From Qipengyuania profundimaris (lineage in GTDB: Bacteria; Pseudomonadota; Alphaproteobacteria; Sphingomonadales; Sphingomonadaceae), in contig NZ_JAVAIM010000001.1 of NCBI RefSeq assembly GCF_030717945.1, forward strand, positions 805,131 through 869,130: DNA of 64,000 nucleotides, written 5' to 3'. Shown in pieces: positions 1-8,629 of this stretch. How positions within the stretch are numbered: position 1 is the stretch's first letter; every line of letters starts with the position of its first letter. A program made the position numbers and the translations under genes. Below the pieces are notes generated by a model. That model was not told where the DNA came from. It saw only the letters and a program-made list of their open reading frames with translations, and did no database searches.

Positions 1-1
1 C

Positions 2-106
2 CTGCCGCTCGGTATCAACCTGATGCCGCTCGCCGCGCTTGTCCTGTTATGGCTGGTGTGGAGCAGGGCGGCTGCAGACCATGCGGGAACCCGATCCGCC
101 CGATAG
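2..106 (+). CDS. C-terminal end of a membrane protein (partial)
   Basis: An open frame runs in from the left edge and stops at TAG 104-106, giving the last 34 residues of a protein. They include a hydrophobic stretch of about 20 residues (LMPLAALVLLWLVW) followed by a short Arg/Ala-rich tail, which looks like a final membrane helix with a cytoplasmic tail. Too little is visible to name the family. The next gene lies 50 bp downstream on the same strand. Confidence 0.5.
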   Translation: MPLGINLMPLAALVLLWLVWSRAAADHAGTRSAR

Positions 107-155
107 GTGTTCATACCCACTAGGACGGAGGGAAAGCATTTCATGAGGTTAGCCC

Positions 156-311
156 ATGTCGAGCATGTCCTTCCACAGTAGCCGCCCCGATCGGTGGGTG
201 AAGCCGAAGCCCGTCAGCGACAGTTCCGCTCGCTTTCAGACCTATGGCAAGATCCTTCCGATGGAGAGCGAAGAGCCGGGCTTCCTTGCCCGTCTGTTCG
301 GTCGGCGCTGA
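156..311 (+). CDS. Small hypothetical protein, 51 aa
   Basis: ATG 156 to TGA 311 encodes a basic 51-aa protein beginning MSSMSFHSSRPDRWVKPKP and ending in FLARLFGRR. It has no signal peptide or membrane segment. Support for it being real: the frame fills the space between the preceding gene and a strong intrinsic terminator that begins 20 bp after its stop, the composition (charged, Pro/Arg-rich, ending in an amphipathic FLARLF segment) is protein-like, and no competing longer frame is credible. The ribosome binding site is weak (GAGG at 145-148, about 7 nt before the ATG). Function unknown. An alternative start at codon 4 or 5 is possible. Confidence 0.55.
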   Translation: MSSMSFHSSRPDRWVKPKPVSDSSARFQTYGKILPMESEEPGFLARLFGRR

Positions 312-330
312 GGGTTCAGTCAAAGGATAA

Positions 331-366
331 GGGGCCGGGAGTAACGTCCACTCCCGGCCCCTTTTT
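331..366 (+). terminator. Rho-independent terminator
   Basis: A perfect 12-bp inverted repeat (GGGGCCGGGAGT at 331-342 and its complement at 350-361) with a 7-nt loop is followed by TTTTT at 362-366. It ends the transcript of the 51-aa gene. It also lies just past the end of the convergent carrier gene at 392, where it has no clean T-run on that strand. Confidence 0.9.
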
Positions 367-391
367 CTTTGCCGCTACCTGACGAAGCCCG

Positions 392-1915
392 TCAGTACTC
401 CTCGGGCTCCTCCGGTGTCGCGGCGTGATGGTCCTTGCCCGCCGTGCGGTCGCCCTTGGCCAGCTTGAACACGACGCCCGAGAGCAGCGCGAGCGCCAAT
501 AGGTTGGGCAGCGCCATCGCGGCGTTCGAGATGTCGCCCAAGCGCCAGACCAGCTCGCTCGGTTGAGCCGCACCCAGCCAGATGACCACGCACCAGAGCA
601 CGCGCCATGCCATATGCAGCTTGCGCTCGCCCGACCGCGTCGAGCCCTTCATCCGGTCATAGAGGAAAGTGATCGCCCGCTCTCCGTAGTAGCTCCACGT
701 CAGCAGCGTGGTGAAGACGAAGAGGATCAGCGCGATCGACGCCACCAGCGTCCCGATAGGAATGCTCGCGATTTCGAGCGGGAAGGCAGCCGCGAAAGCT
801 CCGCTGGTCATCTCGAAGCCGACCCGGTCGGATTGCCAGGCATGCAGCACCGGCTCGCCCGCCGCGGTGAAATCGCCACGCACGGTGAGGATGACCAGAG
901 CCGTCATGGTGCAGATCACGATGGTGTCGATGAAGGTCCCGAGCATCGCCATGCGGCCCTGCGTCTCCGGATCGTCCGTTTGCGCCACGGCATGGGCAAT
1001 GGCCGTCGAGCCCTGGCCCGCCTCGTTGGAGAAGAGGCCGCGCGCAACACCGGCCCGGATGGCCAGGATGATCGCAGCACCCACGAAGCCGCCGCTCGCC
1101 GCTTGCGGATTGAACGCACCGTTGAAAATGCGGCTGAACGTTTCCGGCAGGTCGCCGAAGTTCAGGATCAGCGCGATTGCTGCCATCACGATATAGGCGG
1201 CGGCCATGAAGGGCACGACTTTCTCTGCCACGTTACCGATCGACTTGATGCCGCCGATGATGACGATGAACACGAGGATCGCGACGATCAGCCCGCCGAG
1301 CCATTCCTCGATCCCGAAGAGCTCGTTGAGCCCGTCGGCGACCGCGTTGGCCTGGATCGAATTGCCGGTGACGAGCGCCGAGAACAGCGTGCCGAGGCAG
1401 AAGATTACCGCCAGCCAGGTAAACTTCGGGCCGAGGCCCATCATGATATAGCTCATCGGGCCGCCGCGTTTCACGCCGTCGCTGGTGGTTTCGCGATAGC
1501 GGATGGCCAGCGAGCCCTCGGCGAAGGCCAGCGCCATGCCGAACAGGGCAGTGATCCACATCCAGAAGATCGCGCCCGGTCCACCAAGGGCGATGGCGGT
1601 GGCGACACCGGCGAGATTGCCGGTGCCGACCTGCCCCGACAATGCCGTCGACAACGCCGCGAAGGGCGAGATTTCACCCGCACCCTGGCTCTTGCGCCCG
1701 GCGAACAGGCCCTTGAAGGCGCTGCCCAGCTTGACGATGGGGTAGAACTTGAGGCCGACCATGATCCACAGGCCGATGCCCAGCAGGATGATGGTCATGG
1801 GCGGGAAGGGCAGGACTTCCGCCCCGTTCCACGTACCGCCCCAGATGAAGTCGGATATGTTGGTGACCGGCTGAATCAGCCGCTCGCCCAGACCTGGTGC
1901 CTGGCTGGTTGCCAT
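392..1915 (-). CDS. Sodium:alanine symporter family (AGCS) carrier
   Basis: 507-aa polytopic membrane protein of the alanine or glycine:cation symporter family (AGCS, DAACS-type), which imports small neutral amino acids with Na+ across the inner membrane. About ten hydrophobic helices are visible. Family signatures include the GxVGTGNLAGVATAIALGGPG segment around residues 100-120 and SNEAGQGSTAIAHA near residue 300. The length is normal for the family. I place the start at ATG 1915 (MATSQAPGLG), because an AGGGG lies about 10 nt upstream; an in-frame ATG at 1933 would put that element inside the gene. It stands alone, convergent with the small gene at its left. The substrate cannot be read from sequence. 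Confidence 0.9.
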   Translation of the reverse strand: MATSQAPGLGERLIQPVTNISDFIWGGTWNGAEVLPFPPMTIILLGIGLWIMVGLKFYPIVKLGSAFKGLFAGRKSQGAGEISPFAALSTALSGQVGTGNLAGVATAIALGGPGAIFWMWITALFGMALAFAEGSLAIRYRETTSDGVKRGGPMSYIMMGLGPKFTWLAVIFCLGTLFSALVTGNSIQANAVADGLNELFGIEEWLGGLIVAILVFIVIIGGIKSIGNVAEKVVPFMAAAYIVMAAIALILNFGDLPETFSRIFNGAFNPQAASGGFVGAAIILAIRAGVARGLFSNEAGQGSTAIAHAVAQTDDPETQGRMAMLGTFIDTIVICTMTALVILTVRGDFTAAGEPVLHAWQSDRVGFEMTSGAFAAAFPLEIASIPIGTLVASIALILFVFTTLLTWSYYGERAITFLYDRMKGSTRSGERKLHMAWRVLWCVVIWLGAAQPSELVWRLGDISNAAMALPNLLALALLSGVVFKLAKGDRTAGKDHHAATPEEPEEY

Positions 1916-2073
1916 TGCAAGAATTCCCCTCATACGACCCGGATGGGTAAAGCGCGGAGGCTAGGGCCGAAGCGCGCGCTTGAAAAGGCCGGAAGTGCGG
2001 CCCTTCCACCGCTTGCCTTTTGGCCGCGCACAGCCTAAACGCCCTTCCGTCTTCCGACATTGGGATCACGAAA

Positions 2074-2097
2074 AGCCCCTCCCGGACTTGAACCGGG
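2074..2097 (-). other. tRNA T-arm-like hairpin, possible tRNA remnant
   Basis: Read on the minus strand, 2097-2081 forms a textbook T-arm: a 5-bp stem CCCGG/CCGGG around the 7-nt loop TTCAAGT. It is followed by AGGGGCT, which could be the 3' half of an acceptor stem, and then TTT. No matching acceptor 5' half (AGCCCCT) or D and anticodon arms occur in the preceding 75 nt, so a complete tRNA is not present. It may be a broken tRNA end or a hairpin terminator that happens to resemble one. It lies just upstream of secE, a place where many bacteria carry tRNA-Trp, but the match here is not to tRNA-Trp. Confidence 0.3.
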
Positions 2098-2166
2098 GCG
2101 GCGAGAGACCCTACCTGAAAGGGACGTGGCGGAAGGCGCGACGAGTTTTACGCGAGAGTGCGAGCG

Positions 2167-2370
2167 ATGGCAGACAAGCAGAAGACCAGTCCGGCGGAAT
2201 TCCTCCGGCAGGTGCAGACCGAAGGCAAGAAGGTCGTATGGCCGACGCGCGAGGAAACCGTGCGCACGGCGATCTTCGTGGGCATTCTGACGCTGATCCT
2301 TTCGCTGTTCTTCCTCGGCGTCGATTCGCTGTTCGGCGCCGTGGTGCGCTGGCTGCTGACGCTCGCCTGA
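2167..2370 (+). CDS. secE: Preprotein translocase subunit SecE
   Basis: 67-aa single-pass SecE, the clamp subunit of the SecYEG inner-membrane protein channel. The short basic N-terminus carries the conserved amphipathic segment with VVWPTREET (residues 23-31), which precedes the one membrane helix (about 36-60). Length and architecture are typical for the short SecE of alphaproteobacteria. I chose ATG 2167; a GTG at 2158 would add three residues. nusG follows after 32 bp in the standard secE-nusG arrangement, so the two are probably co-transcribed. Confidence 0.96.
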   Translation: MADKQKTSPAEFLRQVQTEGKKVVWPTREETVRTAIFVGILTLILSLFFLGVDSLFGAVVRWLLTLA

Positions 2371-2402
2371 TTAGCATTCTTCCGACAGGGTAATTTCGAC
2401 AC

Positions 2403-2939
2403 ATGGCACGTTGGTACATCATCCACGCCTATTCCGGCTTCGAGAACAAGGTCCGCGATTCGATCATCGCCGAGGCCGAGCGCCTGGGCCTGTCCGAAGG
2501 CGTGGAAGAGGTCGAAGTCCCGACCGAAACGGTTACCGAGATCAAGCGCGGCAAGAAGGTGCAGGTCGAACGCAAGTTCATGCCCGGCTACGTCCTGGCC
2601 AAGCTCAACATGACCGACGATGTCTACCACCTCGTCAAGAACACCCCGAAGGTGACCGGCTTCCTCGGCACCAACAACAAGCCGCAGGCGATTTCCGACA
2701 AGGAAGCCGCGCGCTATTTCGGCGGTGTGGAAGAAGCCAAGTCCGCGCCGAAGAAGCAGGTTTCGGTCGATTATGAGATCGGCGACAACGTCAAGGTGCT
2801 CGACGGGCCCTTCGCCAGCTTCAACGGGCTGGTCGAGGAACTCGATTTCGACAAGCAAAAGGTCAAGGTCTCGGTCTCGATCTTCGGCCGCGCCACTCCG
2901 GTGGAACTGGAATTCGAGCAGGTCGAACTGGTCAAGTAA
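2403..2939 (+). CDS. nusG: Transcription termination/antitermination factor NusG
   Basis: 178-aa NusG, which binds RNA polymerase, promotes processive elongation and bridges it to Rho or ribosomal protein S10. The N-terminal NGN domain begins MARWYIIHAYSGFENKV, with the conserved RKFMPGYVLAKL segment near residues 57-68. The C-terminal KOW domain carries the IGDNVKVLDGPFASFNGLVEE signature near residues 125-145. Length is typical. It follows secE. The usual downstream partners rplK-rplA occur only after a divergent protease gene and a long spacer, so nusG probably is not co-transcribed with them. Confidence 0.97.
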   Translation: MARWYIIHAYSGFENKVRDSIIAEAERLGLSEGVEEVEVPTETVTEIKRGKKVQVERKFMPGYVLAKLNMTDDVYHLVKNTPKVTGFLGTNNKPQAISDKEAARYFGGVEEAKSAPKKQVSVDYEIGDNVKVLDGPFASFNGLVEELDFDKQKVKVSVSIFGRATPVELEFEQVELVK

Positions 2940-2962
2940 TCCGAGCGGACGGCGCTCGAACT

Positions 2963-4012
2963 TCAACGAGCGCATGCGCTTTCCTGCGTAGCGCGGACGC
3001 GCGAGGCGTTAGGGCTCGTACGCATCCGCAGCGCGGCGTTTTCGCATTTGCGCAGCTGGAAGCGCACCTTGCGGTCCCGGAAATCGAGCGAGACGCGGCG
3101 GAAGGTTTCCATCAAATCGGTGCCGAGGAGAAGCGATGGCTCGTCCTCAAGCCCGAACACACCGAATGGCGGGATATCGGCAAAGGCGATGGGCACGTTC
3201 TGAAGCGTGATCGGACCGAGTTTAAGATTGCGGATGACGGCAAACTCGATTGCAATGGTCTTGCCGGTGACTCCGGTTACCTTGATCGTCTGGAATCCGC
3301 CGCGCCTTTTCCTCAGCAGTTCGTCGCGCAGAGCCAGATTGCCGATGGTCACTTCCGATCCCGTATCGACCACCGCATCGACCGAGGTGCGGTTCGCCGA
3401 AACCTCGGTCAGGATCAGCTGGCCGCGCTGAAGCCGGCCGGTGACGATGATGACCCCGTCCCTGACGGAGGCATTTTCGAGGTCGCTTTCCAGATCGTCA
3501 TCGACGCGGATCGTGCGCTCCTCGAAGTCAATCATCAGGCGTTGGTTCACCAGCGCGTCGAGGCCGATCATGCCATCGCCGCCCATGTCGCGCTCGTCTA
3601 GGACAGGTACTTCGAGGTCGGTTGTGACCGTCGGGCCGAGCCGAAGTTCGTCGATCCATGCGCGGTCCACCATCTTGCTCTCGGTAACGCCATGCAGCAT
3701 CGTCGGCGCGCCGTCTGGCAGGGCAAGCTTACCCGCCAGCATCTGGCCTATGGCTGAAGTGTCCGCCCCGCTGTCGACGACGAATTTGTATGGGCCTTTG
3801 CCGTTGACCTCCACCTCCACCGTCATTCGACTGCGCAGTTTGCGCGCCTCGATGTCCTCGCCCCCGATCGCCAGGTTCTCGTCGAACTGCGCAGGCGGCA
3901 AATCGGGCATTCTCGAGTCTTGATCATCGGGCGACTTGTCTTGTGCGGCCAAGGGGGCGCCAAGCACGAGCGTCATAGCTGCAGCGAGAGGATTGATGGA
4001 GCGAGATGACAT
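2963..4012 (-). CDS. Secreted two-lobed aspartic protease (retropepsin-like)
   Basis: 349-aa protein with a probable Sec signal peptide (hydrophobic segment up to APLAAQ, residues 8-24). Two aspartic-protease active-site motifs are visible in one chain: VVDSGADTSAIG with D80-S-G, and AVVDTGSEVTIG with D216-T-G. Each sits in the beta-rich context usual for retropepsin-like folds (gag-asp_proteas / aspartyl_protease_2). One chain with both aspartates could fold like pepsin or as two fused retropepsin lobes. Substrate unknown; periplasmic location is inferred from the signal. It is transcribed against the flanking secE-nusG and rplK-rplA genes and splits what is a continuous block in many bacteria. 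Confidence 0.85.
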   Translation of the reverse strand: MSSRSINPLAAAMTLVLGAPLAAQDKSPDDQDSRMPDLPPAQFDENLAIGGEDIEARKLRSRMTVEVEVNGKGPYKFVVDSGADTSAIGQMLAGKLALPDGAPTMLHGVTESKMVDRAWIDELRLGPTVTTDLEVPVLDERDMGGDGMIGLDALVNQRLMIDFEERTIRVDDDLESDLENASVRDGVIIVTGRLQRGQLILTEVSANRTSVDAVVDTGSEVTIGNLALRDELLRKRRGGFQTIKVTGVTGKTIAIEFAVIRNLKLGPITLQNVPIAFADIPPFGVFGLEDEPSLLLGTDLMETFRRVSLDFRDRKVRFQLRKCENAALRMRTSPNASRVRATQESACAR

Positions 4013-4456
4013 TCGTGGAGCCTATCAGATCATGGAGCGGCGGTGCAGGAGCTCTCGACCACCGTCCCACACGGGTCCACGGACGCTCGCGGCACGTCGT
4101 GTGGACGTTTTCCTACACCGGCGCGATGCATTACGCCGCAAACCATGACATGCGTATTCGCAATACGAAACGAACCGGCTTTTGGATCGGTCTGCGAGAT
4201 GGCTGGTTTCTCCGCCCTGGACTGCGGTCCATGCGGTCCATGTTACGGGAAACGCACAAGGCGGCTCCTACGGTGCTCCTACACGCAGGGAACAGGGCGA
4301 ATCGCTTGCAATCGCGCGCCAAATCGCTATGTGCGCGCCTTCCCAAGTCAGCTTCGGGAACCCCGCGCGGGAGGTTCGGCACGCCGGACCGCTTGACCGC
4401 TTACCATGAGCCTCGGCTGGAAACAGGCGCGGCGAAAGTGAGAAAGGAGGCCATTC
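4013..4456. other. 444-bp intergenic region upstream of rplK
   Basis: No credible gene or RNA was found here. It must hold the divergent promoters of the aspartic protease gene and of rplK-rplA. The best promoter candidate for rplK is described separately. The stretch has several short homopolymer-like GC repeats (for example GCGGTCCATGCGGTCCATG near 4221-4240, a 9-bp direct repeat TGCGGTCCA) with no clear function. Confidence 0.5.
4306..4333 (+). promoter_or_regulatory. Candidate sigma-70 promoter for rplK-rplA
   Basis: TTGCAA (4306-4311) and TATGTG (4328-4333) are separated by 16 bp. The -35 hexamer fits the alphaproteobacterial housekeeping pattern well and the -10 only partly. The distance to the rplK start is about 120 nt, leaving room for an untranslated leader, where L1 might bind for autoregulation. 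No site was compared experimentally, so this is a weak call. Confidence 0.3.
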
Positions 4457-4888
4457 ATGGCCAAGAAGATCGACGGCTATATCAAGCTGCAGGTGCCCGC
4501 GGGCATCGCCAACCCCTCGCCCCCCATCGGCCCCGCACTGGGCCAGCGCGGCGTGAACATCATGGAATTCTGCAAGGCCTTCAATGCTGCGACCGACAGC
4601 ATGGAAAAGGGCATGCCGATCCCGACCACGATCACGGTCTATGCCGATCGTTCGTTCAGCTTCGTGACGAAGAGCCCGCCGGCCAGCTTCCTGATCAAGA
4701 AGGCTGCCAAGCTCAAGTCGGGCTCGAAGGAGCCGGGCAAGGTTTCGGCCGGGACCATCAAGCGTTCGGCTCTGGCGGAAATCGCCGAGCAGAAGATGAA
4801 GGACCTGAACGCGAACGACATCGAACAGGCTACCAAGATCATCGAAGGCTCCGCGCGTTCGATGGGCCTCGACGTGGTGGAGGGCTAA
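4457..4888 (+). CDS. rplK: 50S ribosomal protein L11
   Basis: 143-aa L11, the protein that with 23S rRNA forms the GTPase-associated centre of the large subunit. The N-terminal domain carries the proline-rich hinge [20 protein letters not shown], and the C-terminal RNA-binding domain ends with the [11 protein letters not shown] tail. Length matches the family. A strong AGGAGG ribosome binding site lies 7 nt before ATG 4457. rplA starts 4 bp after the stop, the normal L11-L1 operon. Confidence 0.98.
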   Translation: MAKKIDGYIKLQVPAGIANPSPPIGPALGQRGVNIMEFCKAFNAATDSMEKGMPIPTTITVYADRSFSFVTKSPPASFLIKKAAKLKSGSKEPGKVSAGTIKRSALAEIAEQKMKDLNANDIEQATKIIEGSARSMGLDVVEG

Positions 4889-4892
4889 GACC

Positions 4893-5585
4893 ATGGCAAA
4901 GCAGACCAAGAAGCAGCAGACCGTCGCCAAGCTGGACAGCGAAAAGCTCTACACCGTCGACGAAGCTCTCGCCACGCTACGCGAGCACAAGGCGAAGTTC
5001 GACGAGACGGTCGAAGTCGCGATGAACCTCGGCGTCGATCCGCGCCACGCCGACCAGATGGTCCGCGGCATGGTGTCGCTCCCCAGCGGTACCGGCAAGG
5101 ACGTGAAGGTCGCCGTGTTCGCCAAGGGTGACAATGCCGACAAGGCTCTTGCTGCAGGTGCAGACAAGGTCGGTGCCGAAGATCTCATGGAAGACATGCA
5201 GAACGGCAATCTCGATTACGACCGCGTGATCGCGACGCCGGACATGATGGGCGTCGTCGGCCGTCTCGGTAAGGTGCTCGGCCCCAAGGGCCTGATGCCG
5301 AACCCGAAGCTCGGCACCGTCACCCCGAACGTGGAGCAGGCCGTGAAGGACGCCAAGGGCGGCCAGGTCGAATTCCGTGTCGAGAAGCAGGGCATCATCC
5401 ACTCCGGCATCGGCAAGCTGTCGTTCAAGGACGAAGACCTGAAGAAGAACTTCGAGGCGCTGACTCAGGCGATCGTCAAGGCCAAGCCGTCGGGCGCCAA
5501 GGGCAAGTTCGTGCGCAAGGTCACGCTGACCAGCTCGATGGGCCCGGGCCTGAAGGTCGATCTCGGCGAAGTCGAAGGCGCGTAA
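4893..5585 (+). CDS. rplA: 50S ribosomal protein L1
   Basis: 230-aa L1, which forms the mobile stalk at the ribosomal E-site and in many bacteria represses its own operon by binding the leader RNA. The family signature is visible as [20 protein letters not shown] (about residues 122-141). Length is normal. It follows rplK by 4 bp and is closed by a strong terminator 27 bp after its stop, so rplJ-rplL are not part of this transcript and must lie elsewhere. Confidence 0.98.
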   Translation: MAKQTKKQQTVAKLDSEKLYTVDEALATLREHKAKFDETVEVAMNLGVDPRHADQMVRGMVSLPSGTGKDVKVAVFAKGDNADKALAAGADKVGAEDLMEDMQNGNLDYDRVIATPDMMGVVGRLGKVLGPKGLMPNPKLGTVTPNVEQAVKDAKGGQVEFRVEKQGIIHSGIGKLSFKDEDLKKNFEALTQAIVKAKPSGAKGKFVRKVTLTSSMGPGLKVDLGEVEGA

Positions 5586-5612
5586 GCCCTCTCTTCTCCG
5601 ACAGGATTTCAG

Positions 5613-5642
5613 AAGGGTCGGGAGGAAACTCCCGGCCCTTTT
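5613..5642 (+). terminator. Rho-independent terminator of rplK-rplA
   Basis: A 10-bp stem (5615-5624 with 5629-5638, one G-T pair) with a GAAA tetraloop is followed by TTTT at 5639-5642. The A residues before the stem are too few to make it a strong terminator on the minus strand, where the DUF2339 gene ends at 5644. Confidence 0.88.
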
Positions 5643-5643
5643 G

Positions 5644-8568
5644 CTATCGGGCGTCCCCGGCAGGCGTACTCCGCAACTGGCGGGAATAGACCCAGCCAAT
5701 ACCGATGAGGCTGAAACCCAGCGCCATGAAGCTGGCTATGCGCAGTAGCCCTTCCAGACCTGCCGCGTCGACGATGAACACCTTGGCGACAGCGAGCAGG
5801 ATCAGCACCAGCGAGCCGATCCGCCAGCTGCGCTGGTCGAGGCGATTGCCGAGGAACAGGTAAAACAGGGCGAGCAGGATGCCGGCGAGGCTGCGCATGA
5901 GGTCCTCCGCCTGGGTCAGCGGGATACCTGCCGGGATCGAGCCTTCGAATGCCTGCCTGAGCAAGGTCAGGCCCATCACCGACGAGAGCGCGATCACTAT
6001 GCCGTCGAACGCAGGGCGCAGCCTCTCAGTCAGCCATCGCCGGAGCGATAGCGCCGCAATGATCGCGATGCCGTAAGCCGCGGTGGCAAGGTTGGCGATA
6101 GCCACGGGCCCAAGCGCCTGACGATCCCAAAGAGGGTTGTGAAGGAGGCCGGTATAGATCGTGAAATGCAGCAGCGCCGCGGCGGCGAGACCGATGCCCA
6201 GCCAGCGACGGGGCGCGATGCTGGCGACACCGGTGGCGGCGAGCCATGCCAGACCGAGGAGCAGAGCTTCCCACAAAGTCCGCTCGGCAAGCCCGAGCGC
6301 GACGAAGCTGGTCTCGGTTTCGATCGCCAGCAGCTGCTTGAACAAGACATGCGCTGCGATCAGCAGGACCGGGGCGGCGAGCCAAGCGGGACGCAGCGTC
6401 TGGACAGCGCGGATGGCTCGCAACGAAGGAAGGATTGCCAACGCTGCCGCCAGTGGAAGGATGCGGAGCAACACCGACTTGGGTGAGGGCAGGTCGATTA
6501 CATAGACCGGATCGGCGGCCAGCGACGCCGCGCCCGCCTCCAGCCAGGTCAGCAGCGGGACCAGTGCCCAGAGGAGGGCGACGAATGTAAACGTGCCCTG
6601 CGCCGCCTGGCGCTCGCCAGCGAAGTGCCAGACGGCAAAGGCACAGGCAACGGCGGTCCAGGCGAGAGCGTCGGCTGGCAGAATTTGAGCCAGCGCACCA
6701 TATACGAGAAACGCACCAACCACCTCGGCGCTGTGGCGCATCGCCGGTTCTCGGGTAAGCGCTGCCAGCGCTGCAAACGGAGCGGCTGCGGCGGTCCAGC
6801 GCAGGACGGCTTGCCATGTCGTCGTCGCCCCTGCATCCCCGCCGAGAAGCGCGGCTTCGTCAAAGAACGCGTCGGTCGCGATCAGTGCCCCGAGCGTCAT
6901 GACGCAGCCGATCGAGGACAGCCGCGCGATTGCCCTGTCGCTGTCCCGGTAAAGCAGGGCAAACACAGGAAGGAGCGTGACCAACGCCATCAGAGGCGCG
7001 CTCCAGCCCGGCGTCACCATGAGCAGGGCCGCGAAGGAGAGCGCGGTGGCCGATCCGAGCAAACCAGCGAACCAGCGGCGGTCTTCACGCAGCCGGAGCA
7101 TCCAGGCACCTACCGCCGGCAAGAGCGCAAGGAGAGCGGTCGCAAGAAACAGCGCCCATTCGGCCTCGTCCGCGTCGAACTTGCCGAAAGTGGCGTAGGC
7201 AACAGCGGCGAATGCTGGCGGAACCAGCGCAATCTGCAAGCGGTCGCCGATCCGGTCCGACCTGTCCCGCAGATAGGCGAGCGGCACGACCGCAAATACC
7301 AGCACCAATGCCGCGCCGACGAGGGCGAAATCGCTCGGGAATGGCACCGGCCATTGTGCATAGAGCAGAAGGCCGACAAGCGCCGCGATCCCATTGGCCT
7401 CGCGCATCTCGGGCCGTTTCCAGCCGAAGAACGCCAGGGTCGCGCCGAGCAAGAGGTACAGGCCCCAAGCGAGCGGCGCGTAGCCGCCCTGATCGACCAG
7501 CAGCGCCAGTTGCACACTGGCGACGAGCGCCGCGGCGAGCCGCAAGGGCTGCTCGAACCGCCCGGCCTCGCCAAGTGCGGGCATGACCGCGCCGAGGACC
7601 ACGAAGTAGAGGCCCAGCGCAAGGATTTCGGCCACGCCCGGATCGCCGGCAAGCAGCAGCAACGCTCCCCAGCCGAGCCCGCCGACGATGGCGGCGATAC
7701 CGAGCCATTGGCGCTGTTGCTGGCGGCCCGCATAGACCAATCCGCCGGTGACGAGGCCGAGATAGAGCGCCAGCAGCGGCAGGTTCGCCTCTTCGCCACC
7801 GACTAAAGCAGGGGCCGCGAAGCCGCCGACCAGGCCGAGGACGGCGCTCGGCAAGCCGAAGCGGAAGGACAGGCCGATTGCGCCTGCAGTGACAACGGCC
7901 AAGCCGAGAAATGCGAGCGACTGCCCGATCAGTCCGTACTGCGTGCCCGCGAGATAGAAGCCTGCATACAGCGTGGCGAGACCTGCGCCCGCCAGTGCCT
8001 GCGCCACGCGCGGGTCGGCCACCTTGTCGCGGAAGCGGTAGGCCGCCTCTGCGCCGGCGATCAGTCCGCCGCCGAACAGGAAGGCCATGATCACGCGCAA
8101 GGTGGGCGTGATCAGCCCGCGCTCGATCGAGTAGCGGACGAGGAAGACACCTGCAACGGCAAGGGTAACGCCACCCGCCCAGATCGGCAGCCGGCGCCCA
8201 AACACGTCCTCGAGGTCGAAGCTGAAGCGCGCGAAGAACGGCTCTTTCGAGGATGGTTCATCGACGGGCTGCGATGCAGGCTCCGGCTCGTCCAGCGGTG
8301 GTGCTGCAACGCCGGCTTCGTCTGCCACACTGGAGCGATCCCGCTGCAAGACGACCTTCGGGACGCTCGCCGGGCGTTCGGGCGGTGCCTCGACAGCAGT
8401 TTCATCAGGGACAGGCTCGCCACCCTTACCGGCATTGGCCGAGCGCATGTAATCGAACATGCGATCCTGCAGCTCGCTCAGCTCTTCGATGCGGCGTTCG
8501 GCCTTACCGAGGCGGTCGGTCAGGTAATAGGCGACTCCGCCCAATATCAGAATGAAGAGCCATTCCAC
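5644..8568 (-). CDS. DUF2339 multi-pass membrane protein
   Basis: 974-aa integral membrane protein. A single N-terminal helix (MEWLFILILGGVAYYLT) is followed by a short coiled segment (about 22-40), a charged, Pro/Glu-rich linker to about residue 115, and then some 25 or more hydrophobic helices to the C-terminus. This architecture is that of the DUF2339 family, whose function is unknown; a transport or cell-wall role has been suggested for some relatives but nothing here shows it. Length is typical. It is convergent with rplA, separated only by the terminator, and is followed upstream by a CinA-like gene on the same strand 61 bp away. Confidence 0.85.
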   Translation of the reverse strand: MEWLFILILGGVAYYLTDRLGKAERRIEELSELQDRMFDYMRSANAGKGGEPVPDETAVEAPPERPASVPKVVLQRDRSSVADEAGVAAPPLDEPEPASQPVDEPSSKEPFFARFSFDLEDVFGRRLPIWAGGVTLAVAGVFLVRYSIERGLITPTLRVIMAFLFGGGLIAGAEAAYRFRDKVADPRVAQALAGAGLATLYAGFYLAGTQYGLIGQSLAFLGLAVVTAGAIGLSFRFGLPSAVLGLVGGFAAPALVGGEEANLPLLALYLGLVTGGLVYAGRQQQRQWLGIAAIVGGLGWGALLLLAGDPGVAEILALGLYFVVLGAVMPALGEAGRFEQPLRLAAALVASVQLALLVDQGGYAPLAWGLYLLLGATLAFFGWKRPEMREANGIAALVGLLLYAQWPVPFPSDFALVGAALVLVFAVVPLAYLRDRSDRIGDRLQIALVPPAFAAVAYATFGKFDADEAEWALFLATALLALLPAVGAWMLRLREDRRWFAGLLGSATALSFAALLMVTPGWSAPLMALVTLLPVFALLYRDSDRAIARLSSIGCVMTLGALIATDAFFDEAALLGGDAGATTTWQAVLRWTAAAAPFAALAALTREPAMRHSAEVVGAFLVYGALAQILPADALAWTAVACAFAVWHFAGERQAAQGTFTFVALLWALVPLLTWLEAGAASLAADPVYVIDLPSPKSVLLRILPLAAALAILPSLRAIRAVQTLRPAWLAAPVLLIAAHVLFKQLLAIETETSFVALGLAERTLWEALLLGLAWLAATGVASIAPRRWLGIGLAAAALLHFTIYTGLLHNPLWDRQALGPVAIANLATAAYGIAIIAALSLRRWLTERLRPAFDGIVIALSSVMGLTLLRQAFEGSIPAGIPLTQAEDLMRSLAGILLALFYLFLGNRLDQRSWRIGSLVLILLAVAKVFIVDAAGLEGLLRIASFMALGFSLIGIGWVYSRQLRSTPAGDAR

Positions 8569-8629
8569 GCGTCAGTGAACCTCCCGTACAGCAGGGATAC
8601 TGCGCGTAGCAGGCTTAACAAAGGCCTTG

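Noticed and set aside
563-2038. Long open frame antisense to the AGCS carrier
   Set aside because: Shadow of a GC-rich gene: the reverse frame stays open because of codon bias. Its composition (His, Asp, Arg and Gln rich without hydrophobic pattern) is not that of a protein, while the other strand shows a complete carrier.
2060-2160. tRNA gene upstream of secE
   Set aside because: Only a T-arm-like hairpin is present; there is no acceptor 5' strand, D-arm or anticodon arm in the required distance.
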